Shown here in pieces: positions 55,558 to 64,000 of a stretch of 64,000 nt of DNA (its first letter is position 1; each line of letters begins with the position of its first letter). Under the pieces are notes generated by a model that was given only the letters and a program-made list of their open reading frames with translations, was not told where the DNA came from and searched no databases. Made by a program: the position numbers and the translations under genes. The stretch is from Massilia oculi (GTDB taxonomy: Bacteria > Pseudomonadota > Gammaproteobacteria > Burkholderiales > Burkholderiaceae_D): NCBI RefSeq assembly GCF_003143515.1, contig NZ_CP029343.1, positions 1,054,001 through 1,118,000 of the forward strand, written 5' to 3'.

Positions 55558-57480
55558 CTAACGGGGTGCTATATGCGCAAAAATCGAGAACAACTCGGCG
55601 GCATCAAGCGGCTTGACAAGATGATGGGCGAAGCCAGCCTCCAGGGATTGCTGACGGTCCTGTTCCTGGCCGTAGCCGGTTACAGCGATGAGCACGGAGG
55701 CCGCAGTTCCGGAATGCTCCCGGAGGCGCTTTGCCAACTCATACCCATCAACCTCCGGCAAGCCGATGTCGAGCAGGCAGGCATCGAAAACGCCGGCAGC
55801 AGCGCGCTCGAGAGCGCTTCTCGGATGATGCTCAACAGTGACTGTATGGCCAGATGCCTCCAGAAGCATGGCGAGCGTAAGCGCTCCGTCGACATTGTCA
55901 TCCACTAACAGCAGCCGCAGCTTCTGGTTGTGGGAAGGGTGCGGTTGGTCTGCACCGCCTGCGGGCGCGATTCCGGCGGCTTCCTCCAAATGCGGAAGGC
56001 ATACGGTGAATTTGCTTCCATAACCTAAACCCTGACTTTCGGCGGTAACTGTCCCGCCATGAAGCTCGACCAGATTCTTGACGAGTGCCAACCCCAAGCC
56101 CAATCCTCCTGATGTGCGGTCGGACGTCACCTCAGCCTGTGAAAACAGGTCAAACACGCGCGCAACCAGGTCGGGCTGCATTCCAATGCCGTTATCTGTC
56201 ACGCTGACCACGACTTGCGTGCCGCGCGCTTCTGCTTCAACCTTGATTTCACCGCCGCTCGGGGTATATTTGGCCGCGTTATTCAGAAGATTGGCGACCA
56301 CTTGCACGAGTCTTTTTCGGTCCCCGCTGACCAATGTCGTACCAGGCGCCAGATGGAACTGGAGGTGATGGCGCTTAACCTGCATTATTGGAGTCAATTG
56401 TTCGACCGCTTCACCGACGACTTGCCGCACATCCAATGGTGCAAGTTCAAGCTTCACGAGTCCTCTGCTGACACGCGAAACATCCATCAGATCGTCAACC
56501 AGGCTCGCCATATGCTTGATTTGTCTTAGGATAATCTCGCTTGTTTGTTGCACGCGCGGCCTATCCAGCGGAGCCAGACGCAACAGTTCTGCTGCCGAAC
56601 TGATTGGCGCCAGTGGATTTCTTAACTCATGTGCCAGCATCGCGAGAAACTCGTCTTTTCGACGTTCGCCCTGCTTCAAGCTTTCTTCCGTCAGCTTGCG
56701 TTGCGTAATGTCGCTAGCAGCGCCTATCCATTCAAATATCTCTCCGTTATCATCCAACCGCGGAGCGGCTCTGGAATAGGTCCAGCCGCAACTGCCGTCG
56801 ACACGCAGAACCCGGTGTTCGAGTTCAAACACGCTTTTCTCGCGAATTGCCGTTTCAATGGCGGAACGGGCACGCTCGAGATCATCCGGGTGCACATACT
56901 GCTCCATCGGCCACTCTGCCCACTGCGTCGTTGTCTTCAAAAACCCGCGTCCGTCCAGGCTGTCCATGAATTTCCAGTCCGGACTCATGCGGTAGATAAC
57001 ATCGGAGGTGGCTGAAATAAAGGCGCTCAACCGATCTTCGCTGTTGCGCTTGGCGATTTCCGCATAAACCTGATCCGTCACGTCAGCGGCAGTGTGCTCT
57101 ATGCAGACGACATTGTTTTCCACGTCAAGAATCGGCGTGCTTGTGGCCCGCCAATAACGCTCCTCAAATATGATTTGTCCATCAGCCTGAGCTACTTCTA
57201 TCGGATAGCGCTGCACTGTCATGACCTGTGACAAGCCCGTTTCAACCACCTTCGCGAGCGCGGTGCGCAGGGCCGCGGTCCCGGTATCAAATGGATCCGA
57301 TGGATCTTCTGGAAAGACGTCGAAGAGCTTCTTCCCGACGAGGTCTTCCCTCTTCCTCGAGTTACCTCTCAAAAAGGCATCGTTAACCGCGAGGATGACT
57401 GGATCATCCGAAGCGGAGAGCAGGCAGGTTCCCACTGAGCTGCCATTGAAAACAGCCTCGTAAAATGATGAAGAATGCAT
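55558..57480 (-). CDS. Hybrid sensor histidine kinase (PAS-PAS-HisKA-HATPase-REC)
   Basis: From ATG 57480 it has 640 residues. Two PAS domains come first (about 10-140 and 155-285, with GEIFEWIGAASDITQRKL closing the second). HisKA carries phospho-His in LAMLAHELRNPLAPISSAA. The ATP-binding domain has LLNNAAKYTPSGG, VTDNGIGM and GGLGLGLALVKNLVELHGG. The receiver has LLVDDNVDGALT, Asp in CLLDIGLPE, Thr in VTGYG and Lys in LVKPL. There is no membrane span, so it is cytoplasmic. A longer frame to 57600 has no better start. It lacks a partner response regulator with an output domain nearby. Closely related to the kinase at 58999. Confidence 0.91.
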   Translation of the reverse strand: MHSSSFYEAVFNGSSVGTCLLSASDDPVILAVNDAFLRGNSRKREDLVGKKLFDVFPEDPSDPFDTGTAALRTALAKVVETGLSQVMTVQRYPIEVAQADGQIIFEERYWRATSTPILDVENNVVCIEHTAADVTDQVYAEIAKRNSEDRLSAFISATSDVIYRMSPDWKFMDSLDGRGFLKTTTQWAEWPMEQYVHPDDLERARSAIETAIREKSVFELEHRVLRVDGSCGWTYSRAAPRLDDNGEIFEWIGAASDITQRKLTEESLKQGERRKDEFLAMLAHELRNPLAPISSAAELLRLAPLDRPRVQQTSEIILRQIKHMASLVDDLMDVSRVSRGLVKLELAPLDVRQVVGEAVEQLTPIMQVKRHHLQFHLAPGTTLVSGDRKRLVQVVANLLNNAAKYTPSGGEIKVEAEARGTQVVVSVTDNGIGMQPDLVARVFDLFSQAEVTSDRTSGGLGLGLALVKNLVELHGGTVTAESQGLGYGSKFTVCLPHLEEAAGIAPAGGADQPHPSHNQKLRLLLVDDNVDGALTLAMLLEASGHTVTVEHHPRSALERAAAGVFDACLLDIGLPEVDGYELAKRLREHSGTAASVLIAVTGYGQEQDRQQSLEAGFAHHLVKPLDAAELFSIFAHIAPR

Positions 57481-57888
57481 GGTAAAAACAGTGGTGGGAA
57501 CGGGCACAATAAATAAAACTGTCCAATACTCGCCGACCTGGAATATCGGGGGGGCTGTATCGGCGCAATCCGGGATTGGACTTTGCTCGCCATGAACCAT
57601 ACAACCGTACGTCGCCTTGAACTATAACCCTGCGGTAAGACTTTGACTAACACATTCTCCGCATGTCATCCGTCGTACCATTGCCTTGCGAGGTAAACAT
57701 TGTCAACTCATCTCCAGCGTGCTGCAGGGCGTTCTGCGCCAGTTCGCTTGTTGCCGTACATACATTCACACGATCCAGTGATGATGCCGCCGAAGGCCAA
57801 AATGTCCTGGCAGGACTAGCGCCATTGCACTACTGCCCCGCCACGTCCCGTAGAACCGGCTAGCGGTCTTGTTCACCACTTCACGCCA
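57481..57888. other. Gap between GH43 and hybrid kinase genes
   Basis: This 408-base stretch holds no convincing gene. Composition is less GC-rich than the flanks, and a promoter for the kinase is expected here. No terminator-like hairpin with a T-run was found after the glycosidase gene. Confidence 0.5.
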
Positions 57889-58959
57889 TTATCCGCCGCG
57901 ACGGATCTGCCGTGGCGCCACGCCCTCGTTCGTCATGACCACCGGCTTGATCGTGCCATCCGCATTAAAGTACACATGCTCGATAGCCATCTCCCGATGA
58001 TGGCCATCCTTGTCATCGAGCGGCCTGCGGTGATAGACGATGACCCAATCATCCGTCCCTGGAATATTGGCCACCGAATGATGCCCCGCCCCGTTGGCAA
58101 TGGTCGTATCCTGTTGCAGGATGGTCCCAATGCGCTTGAATGGACCGAACGGCGACTTGCTCATGGCGTAAGCGACGCGGTAATCCGGTCCCGTCCACCC
58201 TCCTTCCGACCACATGAAGTAATACACGCCATTGCGCTTGGCCATGAACGAGCCCTCCACATAGGCCGGGTCGGGCGTGATTTCCTTGTAGGTGGTCCCG
58301 TCCGGGAACGGCACGACGCTCAGCAGGTCCGGCGCCAGCTTGACCACGTTGGCATGCTTCCAGCCGCCGTAATACATATACACCTGGCCATCGTCGTCCT
58401 TGAACACCATCTGGTCGATCGGCTGGGCGCCGTTGTGGATCTTGTCGATCAGCGGGCGGCCCAGCGCATCCTTGAACGGGCCTTCGGGACGGTCGCTGAC
58501 CGCCACGCCGATGCCGCCCAGCTGGCCGTTGGCCTTGATGTCGTTGGCGCCGAAGAACAGGTAGTACTTGCCGTTGTGCTCGATGGCGGATGGCGCCCAC
58601 ACCGCATAGGCCGCCCACGCGACGTTCTCGACGTCGAGCACGTGGGTGTGCTTCGTCCAGTTGACCAGGTCGGTCGACGAGAAGGCGTCGAGGAAGGTCT
58701 GCTTCAGGTAGGGTTCCCAGATCAGGTCGGACTTGGCGCGCATGCGCTTCTGTTCCGGGGTGAAGGCGTGTGAGGTGCGCGGCGTGCCGTCGTGGTCCGA
58801 ATAGGTGGGGTAGATCCAGTACTTGTTGCCGTAGATGCGGATTTCAGGGTCGGCGTACCAGCCGGGGACGATCGGGTTGGCGGCATGGGAGACGGTGCCC
58901 AGGGTGGAGAGTAATACAAGCGCCAGTGATTTTGCGATGACGGTCCGTTTTGTTTTCAT
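57889..58959 (-). CDS. Secreted glycoside hydrolase family 43 (arabinofuranosidase/xylosidase-like)
   Basis: The 356-residue glycosidase has a signal peptide ending GTVSHAA. The five-bladed propeller carries the three GH43 carboxylates: Asp37 in GWYADPEI (base), Asp182 in QPIDQMVFKD (pKa modulator) and Glu235 in YVEGSFM (acid). GHHS near residue 285 supplies the His that coordinates the central ion. Likely substrates are arabinan or xylan side chains; specificity cannot be read from sequence. No other polysaccharide gene is near. It follows the kinase at 58999 on the same strand. Confidence 0.93.
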   Translation of the reverse strand: MKTKRTVIAKSLALVLLSTLGTVSHAANPIVPGWYADPEIRIYGNKYWIYPTYSDHDGTPRTSHAFTPEQKRMRAKSDLIWEPYLKQTFLDAFSSTDLVNWTKHTHVLDVENVAWAAYAVWAPSAIEHNGKYYLFFGANDIKANGQLGGIGVAVSDRPEGPFKDALGRPLIDKIHNGAQPIDQMVFKDDDGQVYMYYGGWKHANVVKLAPDLLSVVPFPDGTTYKEITPDPAYVEGSFMAKRNGVYYFMWSEGGWTGPDYRVAYAMSKSPFGPFKRIGTILQQDTTIANGAGHHSVANIPGTDDWVIVYHRRPLDDKDGHHREMAIEHVYFNADGTIKPVVMTNEGVAPRQIRRGG

Positions 58960-58998
58960 CTAGTCTCCTTCGATTGTTTTTGTGGCTGCGCCGGATAC

Positions 58999-61509
58999 TC
59001 AGGTTCCCGCCTGCGCGGGAACGACGTCGGCCAAGGTCTCCGATTGCCTGGCATTTTCTTCTCCGCGCACGCCATCGAGCACGCGCAGCAGCACATCGAC
59101 ATTGACCGGCTTGACCAGGTGATGCGCGAAGCCCGCGGCCAGCGCGGCGTCGCGGTCCTGCTGCTGGCCGTAGCCGGTGATGGCGATCAGGGTCGCGTCC
59201 CTCGTCGCCGGATCGGCCTTGAGGCGCCGCGCCAGTTCGCGCCCATCCATCTCCGGCAAGCCGATATCAAGCAGGCAGACATCCGGCCGGATGGCGCGCG
59301 CGCGTTCGAGCGCTGGCAGCGACGCATGCTCGATCGCCACCTCGTGCCCCTGCGCCGACAGCAGCAGCCCCAGCGTCTCGGCGGCGTCATGATTGTCGTC
59401 CACCACCAGCACGCGCAAGGGCGCGGCGCCGGCCGGGCAGGCAGCGTCCGGCGCAGGCACTGAAGCTTCTTCCTGCAGCAACGGCAAGCTGATCACGAAG
59501 GTGCTGCCCTTCCCTAAGCCGGGGCTGGAACAGCCCACCGTGCCGCCATGCAGCTCGACCAGGTGCTTGACCAGGGCCAGGCCCAGTCCGAGGCCACCCT
59601 GCGAGCGGTCGGACGAGCGCTCGGCCTGGGTGAACAGGTCGAACACGCGACCAGTGAGCTCGCGGTCCATCCCGATGCCCTCGTCGCGCACACTGAGCAC
59701 CAGGCGCGTCCCCAGCACCTCGGCGCGCAGGTCGATGCCACGCCCCGGGGGTGTGTACTTGGCGGCGTTGCCCAGCACATTGGCCACCACCTGCACCAGG
59801 CGCGCCTTGTCGCCGCGCACGGCGGCGTAGTCGGGCGGCAGGCGTACGCCCAGTTGCTGCGAGCGCGCGTCGATCGTCGGCCGCACCTGCTCCACCGCTT
59901 CTTCGACCACGGCGCGCGCCGGCACCCGCGCCTGGCCCAGCGTGATCAGGCCGCGCGTGACGCGCGAGACATCGAGCAGATCGTCCACCAGGCGCGTCAT
60001 GTGGCGCACCTGACGTCCGATGATGGCGCTGCTCTGGTGCACCCGGCGCTCGTCCATATTGCCCAGCCGGAGCAGCTCGGCGGCGGCGCTGATCGGCGCC
60101 AGCGGGTTGCGCAGCTCGTGCGCGAGCATCGCCAGGAATTCGTCCTTGCGGCGGTTGGCTTGCATCAGTTTTTCTTCGGCCAGCTTGCGGTCGGTGATGT
60201 CGCGGAAAAAGCTGGCGATGCCGCCGTCCTGGGTCGGATAGGCGCGGATGTCGGTCCAGATGCGGCGCCCGTCGGGGAAGACGTGGCACTGCTCGGCGGC
60301 GCCGGCGCGGCGCGTGTCCATCACGCGGCGGTACATGCGGCCGGCCTCGCTGTCCGCCATGGCAGTGAACACTTCCCAGTGGTTGCGGCCGATGACTTCC
60401 TCGCGCGTGACGGCGCAGATGCGCAGGCCCTCGGCGTTCATGCGCTGCACGATCCAGTTGCGGTCGAACAGCGCGAAGCCTTCGGAGATATTGTCGAAGA
60501 TGTCACGGCTGCGGTCGCGCTCTTCGCGCAGCAGCGCCTGGGCGCGCGCGGTCTCGGCCGCGGCCCAGGTGCGCTCGGCCACGTCGCGCGCGAGCTGGAC
60601 GTCGTGGGCGGTCCAGGAGCGCGGCGTCGGCGCATCGACGCCCAGGCAAGCGATCAGGCGGCCGGATTTCACCAGCGGCACCACCAGCAAGGCGCCGATG
60701 CGCTCGCCGCGCCAGACGGCGCGCAGGTCTTGCGTGCGCGGGTCATTGGCCGCATCGTGGATTTGCACCACCGCCCCGCTGCGCAGCTCGTCCACCACCG
60801 CCGGACTGAGTTCGTGGAATGGCGAGCGCAAGGCCGCCGGCGCGGCGCCATCCTGCGACCACAGGCGCGGCAGGTCCAGGCGGCCGCTGAGCGGATCGAT
60901 TTCTGCATACAACACCCGGGCGGCCCCGAGCTCCACGCCCAGCAAGGCGCTGGCGGTGGCAATCACCTCGCCCGGATCCCCGATCGGGCCCAGCGCATCG
61001 GACACCCTGAGCTGGAAGGCCGCGCGCCGCTCGGCCAGCACGCGTCCGGTGGTTTCCATGCAGGTGCAGAACAGGCCGCCGACCTGGCCGGCCGCGTCGA
61101 ACAGGGGCGCATACGAGAAGGTGAACCAGGCGCGCTCCGGATAGCCGTTGCGCAGCAGGCTCAGCTCGAGGTCTTCGAAAAACACCGCCTCGCCCGCCAT
61201 GGTGCGCTCGAGCAACGGCCGCAGGTCCGGCCATGCCTCGGGCCACACCTCGGCGAATGGCAGGCCGGGCGCGCACGGATAGCGCCCGCCCAGGATGGGG
61301 ATGTAGGCGTCGTTGAACAGGAAGGAGAACTGCGGTCCCCACGCGATGAACATCGGGAAGGACGAATGCAGCATCATGCCCACTGCCGTGCGCAGGGACG
61401 GCGGCCAGCCGTCGGCCGGGCCGAGGCTGGAAGTCTGCCAGTCGTGGCTGCGCATGCGCGAGGCCACCTGGCCTTCACTCGCGAAGGCGGTATGCGTGAG
61501 CGGAACCAT
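58999..61509 (-). CDS. Hybrid sensor histidine kinase (PAS-GAF-PAS-HisKA-HATPase-REC)
   Basis: From ATG 61509 it has 836 residues. An N-terminal PAS-like region (about 25-160) resembles the first domain of the kinase at 37-41 kb (SHDWQTSSLGPADGWPPSLR). A GAF domain (about 170-330) and a PAS (340-460) follow. HisKA has LAMLAHELRNPLAPISAAA. The ATPase carries VLGNAAKYTPPG and GGLGLGLALVKHLVELHGG. The receiver shows LVVDDNHDAAETL, Asp in CLLDIGLPEMDG and Lys in LVKPV. The last residues VVPAQAGT are encoded by a REP-like palindrome. It is cytoplasmic and lacks an adjacent output regulator. Confidence 0.92.
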   Translation of the reverse strand: MVPLTHTAFASEGQVASRMRSHDWQTSSLGPADGWPPSLRTAVGMMLHSSFPMFIAWGPQFSFLFNDAYIPILGGRYPCAPGLPFAEVWPEAWPDLRPLLERTMAGEAVFFEDLELSLLRNGYPERAWFTFSYAPLFDAAGQVGGLFCTCMETTGRVLAERRAAFQLRVSDALGPIGDPGEVIATASALLGVELGAARVLYAEIDPLSGRLDLPRLWSQDGAAPAALRSPFHELSPAVVDELRSGAVVQIHDAANDPRTQDLRAVWRGERIGALLVVPLVKSGRLIACLGVDAPTPRSWTAHDVQLARDVAERTWAAAETARAQALLREERDRSRDIFDNISEGFALFDRNWIVQRMNAEGLRICAVTREEVIGRNHWEVFTAMADSEAGRMYRRVMDTRRAGAAEQCHVFPDGRRIWTDIRAYPTQDGGIASFFRDITDRKLAEEKLMQANRRKDEFLAMLAHELRNPLAPISAAAELLRLGNMDERRVHQSSAIIGRQVRHMTRLVDDLLDVSRVTRGLITLGQARVPARAVVEEAVEQVRPTIDARSQQLGVRLPPDYAAVRGDKARLVQVVANVLGNAAKYTPPGRGIDLRAEVLGTRLVLSVRDEGIGMDRELTGRVFDLFTQAERSSDRSQGGLGLGLALVKHLVELHGGTVGCSSPGLGKGSTFVISLPLLQEEASVPAPDAACPAGAAPLRVLVVDDNHDAAETLGLLLSAQGHEVAIEHASLPALERARAIRPDVCLLDIGLPEMDGRELARRLKADPATRDATLIAITGYGQQQDRDAALAAGFAHHLVKPVNVDVLLRVLDGVRGEENARQSETLADVVPAQAGT
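59003..59022. repeat. REP-like palindrome at the 3' end of a kinase gene
   Basis: GTTCCCGC (59003-59010), CTGC and GCGGGAAC (59015-59022) form a perfect hairpin. The sequence has the GTTCCCGCCTGCGCGGGAAC form common in proteobacterial intergenic repeats. It overlaps the stop region of the kinase and adds the residues PAQAGT. Confidence 0.72.
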
Positions 61510-61574
61510 ACCGCAGATTGTCGCATACCTTCTTGTCAATACTGCGCAGTTTTTTTGCTGCAGCTTTTACAACA

Positions 61575-62159
61575 TTACTTCTGGATGAAGTGCTCGCGGT
61601 AATAGCGCAGTTCTTCGATCGATTCCGTGATGTCGGCCAGGGCCGTGTGCTTCTGGTGCTTCTTGAAACCACCGGCAATTTCGGGCTTCCAGCGGCGGCA
61701 CAATTCCTTCAGCGTCGACACGTCCAGGTTACGATAGTGGAAGAAGGCTTCCAGCTTCGGCATGCCGCGCGCCATGAAGCGGCGGTCCTGGCAGATCGAG
61801 TTGCCGCACATTGGAGATTTGTTCGCCGGCACGTACTGCTTGAGGAAGGCGATCAGTTCCTGCTCGGCCTGGGCTTCGCTGACAGTCGAGGCTTTCACGC
61901 GGTCGATCAGGCCCGACTTGCCGTGGGTGCCCTTGTTCCAGTTGTCCATCTTGTCCAGCGTCGCGTCCGACTGGTGGATGGCGAACACCGGGCCTTCGGC
62001 GATGATGTTCAGCTCGGGGTCGGTAACGACCACCGCCACTTCGATGATGCGGTCGTTGTCCGGATCCAGGCCGGTCATTTCCATGTCCACCCAGACCAGG
62101 TTGAACTCGTTCGGGCGCTGGGCTGCGGCGGACTCGGTGGTTGGTGTAGCTTGTGACAT
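61575..62159 (-). CDS. orn: Oligoribonuclease
   Basis: 3'-5' exonuclease of the DEDDh family that degrades diribonucleotides, including pGpG from c-di-GMP turnover. The 194-residue product has the acidic motifs [17 protein letters not shown] (ExoI) and [17 protein letters not shown] with the preceding HTALADI (ExoIII). [13 protein letters not shown] is a family phrase. A 15-residue Ala/Thr/Glu N-terminal tail precedes the core; GAGAGAATT is the ribosome site. It is divergent from the M48 peptidase gene, a common betaproteobacterial arrangement. Confidence 0.97.
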   Translation of the reverse strand: MSQATPTTESAAAQRPNEFNLVWVDMEMTGLDPDNDRIIEVAVVVTDPELNIIAEGPVFAIHQSDATLDKMDNWNKGTHGKSGLIDRVKASTVSEAQAEQELIAFLKQYVPANKSPMCGNSICQDRRFMARGMPKLEAFFHYRNLDVSTLKELCRRWKPEIAGGFKKHQKHTALADITESIEELRYYREHFIQK

Positions 62160-62229
62160 AATTCTCTCTTTGCCTAGTCGTGTTTAGTCGTGTCTTACAC
62201 TTAATCCTGCATTTTCTCACAGGCACAGA

Positions 62230-63492
62230 ATGTCTTCATTCGGGTTTTCGGTTTTGTTCGTCGTTTTCTTCGTGCTCACCATGGTGCTGCGCACCTGGCT
62301 GGCCGCGCGCCACATCCGGCACATCGCGCGCCACCGCGCCAGCGTGCCGGCCGAGTTTGCACCAAAGGTGCCGCTGGCGGCGCACCAGAAAGCGGCCGAC
62401 TACACCGTCGCCAAGACCCGCCTTGGCCTGGTGGGCATGCTGTGGGGCGGCGCGGTCCTGATCGGCTTTACCCTGCTGGGCGGACTGCAGCTGCTGTCGC
62501 TGGCACTGTTGCCATTGACCGGCCCGGGGCTGTGGCACCAGATGACGCTGGTGGTGGCCTTCGGCGTCATCTCCGGCCTGCTCGACCTGCCGCTGGACTG
62601 GTATCGCCAGTTCGTGCTGGAGCAGCGCTTCGGCTTCAACAAGATGACGCCCGGCCTGTGGTTCACCGACCTGGTCAAGAGCACGATCGTGGGCGCCGTC
62701 ATCGGCCTGCCGCTGCTGTGGGTCGTGCTCACCCTGATGGAGCAATCTGGCGAGCTGTGGTGGTTCTATACCTGGCTGGTGTGGAGCGGCTTCCAGCTGC
62801 TCATGATCGCGATCTACCCGAGCGTGATCGCGCCGATGTTCAACAAATTCAGCCCGCTCGAAGACGCCAGCCTCAAGCAGCGCATCGAGGGCCTGATGGC
62901 GCGCGTCGGCTTCGCGTCGCGCGGCCTGTTCGTGATGGACGGTTCCAGGCGCAGCGCCCACGGCAACGCCTATTTCTCGGGCTTCGGCCGCGCCAAGCGC
63001 ATCGTGTTCTTCGACACCCTGCTGTCGCGCCTCGAGCCGCAAGAGATCGAGGCCGTGCTGGCGCACGAACTTGGCCACTTTAAATTGCGCCACATCGTCA
63101 AGCGCGTCGCCGTGATGTTCGCCATGTCGCTGGCCTTCCTGGCCCTGCTCGGCTACCTGAAGGGCCAGGCCTGGTTCTATACCGGCCTGGGCGTGATGCC
63201 CTTCATGAACGCCTCCAACGACGGCATGGCCCTGGTGCTTTTCGTTTTAGTTCTGCCGGTGTTCACCTTCCCGCTGGCGCCACTGTCCTCGATCACCTCG
63301 CGCAAGCACGAGTTCGAGGCCGACGCCTTCGCGGCCAAGCATACCGATGGCCGCCACCTGGTGTCGGCCCTGGTCAAGATGTACGAGGACAACGCCTCCA
63401 CGCTCACCCCTGACCCGCTGCATTCGGCCTTTTACGATTCGCATCCGCCGGCCTCGGTGCGCGTGAAACACCTGACGATGGCGGGCGCATGA
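62230..63492 (+). CDS. M48 family metallopeptidase (CAAX protease 1 / Ste24-like)
   Basis: Inner-membrane zinc protease of 420 residues with the Ste24 plan: helices at about 5-25, 65-95, 105-125, 150-175 and later. The zinc motif is H279ELGH283 ([12 protein letters not shown]) and the third ligand is Glu363 in [29 protein letters not shown] is a Ste24 signature before the active site. A role in membrane-protein quality control is likely. Its TGA overlaps the ATG of the pterin dehydratase gene. Confidence 0.94.
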   Translation: MSSFGFSVLFVVFFVLTMVLRTWLAARHIRHIARHRASVPAEFAPKVPLAAHQKAADYTVAKTRLGLVGMLWGGAVLIGFTLLGGLQLLSLALLPLTGPGLWHQMTLVVAFGVISGLLDLPLDWYRQFVLEQRFGFNKMTPGLWFTDLVKSTIVGAVIGLPLLWVVLTLMEQSGELWWFYTWLVWSGFQLLMIAIYPSVIAPMFNKFSPLEDASLKQRIEGLMARVGFASRGLFVMDGSRRSAHGNAYFSGFGRAKRIVFFDTLLSRLEPQEIEAVLAHELGHFKLRHIVKRVAVMFAMSLAFLALLGYLKGQAWFYTGLGVMPFMNASNDGMALVLFVLVLPVFTFPLAPLSSITSRKHEFEADAFAAKHTDGRHLVSALVKMYEDNASTLTPDPLHSAFYDSHPPASVRVKHLTMAGA

Positions 63493-63821
63493 AGCTGGAG
63501 CATCGCGACTGCGTCCGCCACGCGAACGCCCTCGATCCGCGGACGATCGACACCTTGCTGAACGACGTCCCCGGCTGGACGGCGGTCGACGGCGTCCTGT
63601 CGCGCGAGTTCCGCCTGCCGGACTACCGCGCCACCATCGCCTTCGTGAACGCCGTGGCCCAGGTCGCCGAAACGCAGGACCACCATCCGGAGATGACGGT
63701 CGGCCACGCAAGCTGCAGCGTCGCCTGGAGCACCCACTCGGCCGGCGGCGCCCTGACCGAAAACGATTTTATCTGCGCCGCGAAAGTGAATGCGCTTTAC
63801 CCTGGAATGACGAGCGCATGA
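63489..63821 (+). CDS. phhB: 4a-hydroxytetrahydrobiopterin dehydratase (pterin-4a-carbinolamine dehydratase)
   Basis: The 110-residue protein recycles tetrahydropterin after phenylalanine hydroxylation. The active-site motif is [20 protein letters not shown], with the paired His. [15 protein letters not shown] closes the domain, and [18 protein letters not shown] is the N-terminal strand pair. No phenylalanine hydroxylase is in the window, so the role may be general pterin repair. It overlaps by four bases with genes on both sides. Confidence 0.92.
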   Translation: MKLEHRDCVRHANALDPRTIDTLLNDVPGWTAVDGVLSREFRLPDYRATIAFVNAVAQVAETQDHHPEMTVGHASCSVAWSTHSAGGALTENDFICAAKVNALYPGMTSA

Positions 63822-64000
63822 GCGAACTCAAAGGCACCATCATCGCGGCCCACGGCCGCCACTACCTGGCCGACGTCGACGGCGAAAAACTGCAATGCGT
63901 CACGCGCGGCAAGAAGACCAACGTCGCCGTGGGCGACGTGGTGCACCTCAAGCGCACCTCCGCCGACCAGGCCGTGATCGAAAAGATCGCGGACCGCACC
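63818..64000 (+). CDS. rsgA: Ribosome small-subunit GTPase RsgA, 3'-truncated by the window edge
   Basis: Only the first 61 codons are present. They encode an OB-fold start, [20 protein letters not shown] followed by [20 protein letters not shown], characteristic of RsgA before the circularly permuted GTPase domain. The ATG overlaps the previous stop (ATGA). The orn / M48 / phhB / rsgA order in related bacteria supports the name. RsgA helps the 30S subunit mature. Confidence 0.9.
   Translation, partial: MSELKGTIIAAHGRHYLADVDGEKLQCVTRGKKTNVAVGDVVHLKRTSADQAVIEKIADRT

Noticed and set aside
59548..61602. 684-codon plus-strand frame opposite the hybrid kinase
   Set aside because: Shadow of the kinase gene; no motif or ribosome site.

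Overview
This is a high-GC proteobacterial chromosome segment with dense, mostly long genes and ordinary housekeeping content. The gene orders glyA-nrdR-(pil)-ribD-ribE, ybgC-tolQRAB-pal-cpoB followed by tRNA-Lys, and orn / M48 peptidase-pterin dehydratase-rsgA fit a betaproteobacterium. The type IV pilus minor pilins, TonB receptor with DUF3649/PepSY/DUF3325 partners, and large hybrid kinases suggest Burkholderiales, most likely the Oxalobacteraceae (Massilia/Telluria/Duganella type). That placement is inference from gene content; there is no rRNA in the window.

Layout. 1-2418: M16 zinc peptidase, cut at its 5' end. 2453-6746: Fur-controlled iron-siderophore uptake operon (TonB receptor, DUF3649, PepSY membrane protein, DUF3325). 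6920-8521: lipoprotein-type alpha/beta hydrolase. 8561-15746 (minus strand): glyA under a ZTP riboswitch, nrdR, minor pilin genes pilV-pilW-pilX-pilE-fimT, then ribD and ribE. 15876-22357: ydfG-like dehydrogenase, the Tol-Pal cell-envelope operon (tolB carries an apparent one-base frameshift), cpoB and tRNA-Lys with a clean promoter and terminator. 22398-23161: a small unknown gene and a decayed gene. 23162-26384 (minus): nitrate ABC transporter whose leader combines a sigma-54 promoter, two ANTAR-type hexaloop hairpins and an intrinsic terminator. 26915-31147: two small membrane proteins and an ABC exporter with two DUF3526 permeases. 31209-36510: chemoreceptor, L-cystine symporter, histidine phosphatase and NAD(P)H-hydrate dehydratase. 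36777-46742: a Thr/Gly-rich lipoprotein, a giant hybrid histidine kinase (also with an apparent frameshift), and an RND efflux pump with its adaptor. 46876-55347: DUF475 (TerC-like) membrane protein, a large Ala/Glu coiled-coil protein, SrkA kinase, esterase, UPF0149/SEC-C protein and an HPP-CBS transporter-like protein. 55558-61509: two related hybrid kinases flanking a GH43 glycosidase. 61575-64000: orn diverging from M48 protease, pterin-4a-carbinolamine dehydratase and the start of rsgA.

The best non-coding signals are the nitrate-transport leader (nitrogen limitation through sigma-54 plus nitrate-responsive antitermination), the ZTP riboswitch ahead of glyA, and an unusually long near-perfect palindrome built around the Fur box of the siderophore receptor. 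I found no CRISPR array, integrase, insertion sequence or prophage. Two apparent single-base frameshifts (tolB and the 37-41 kb kinase) lie in C- or G-rich runs and may be sequence errors.
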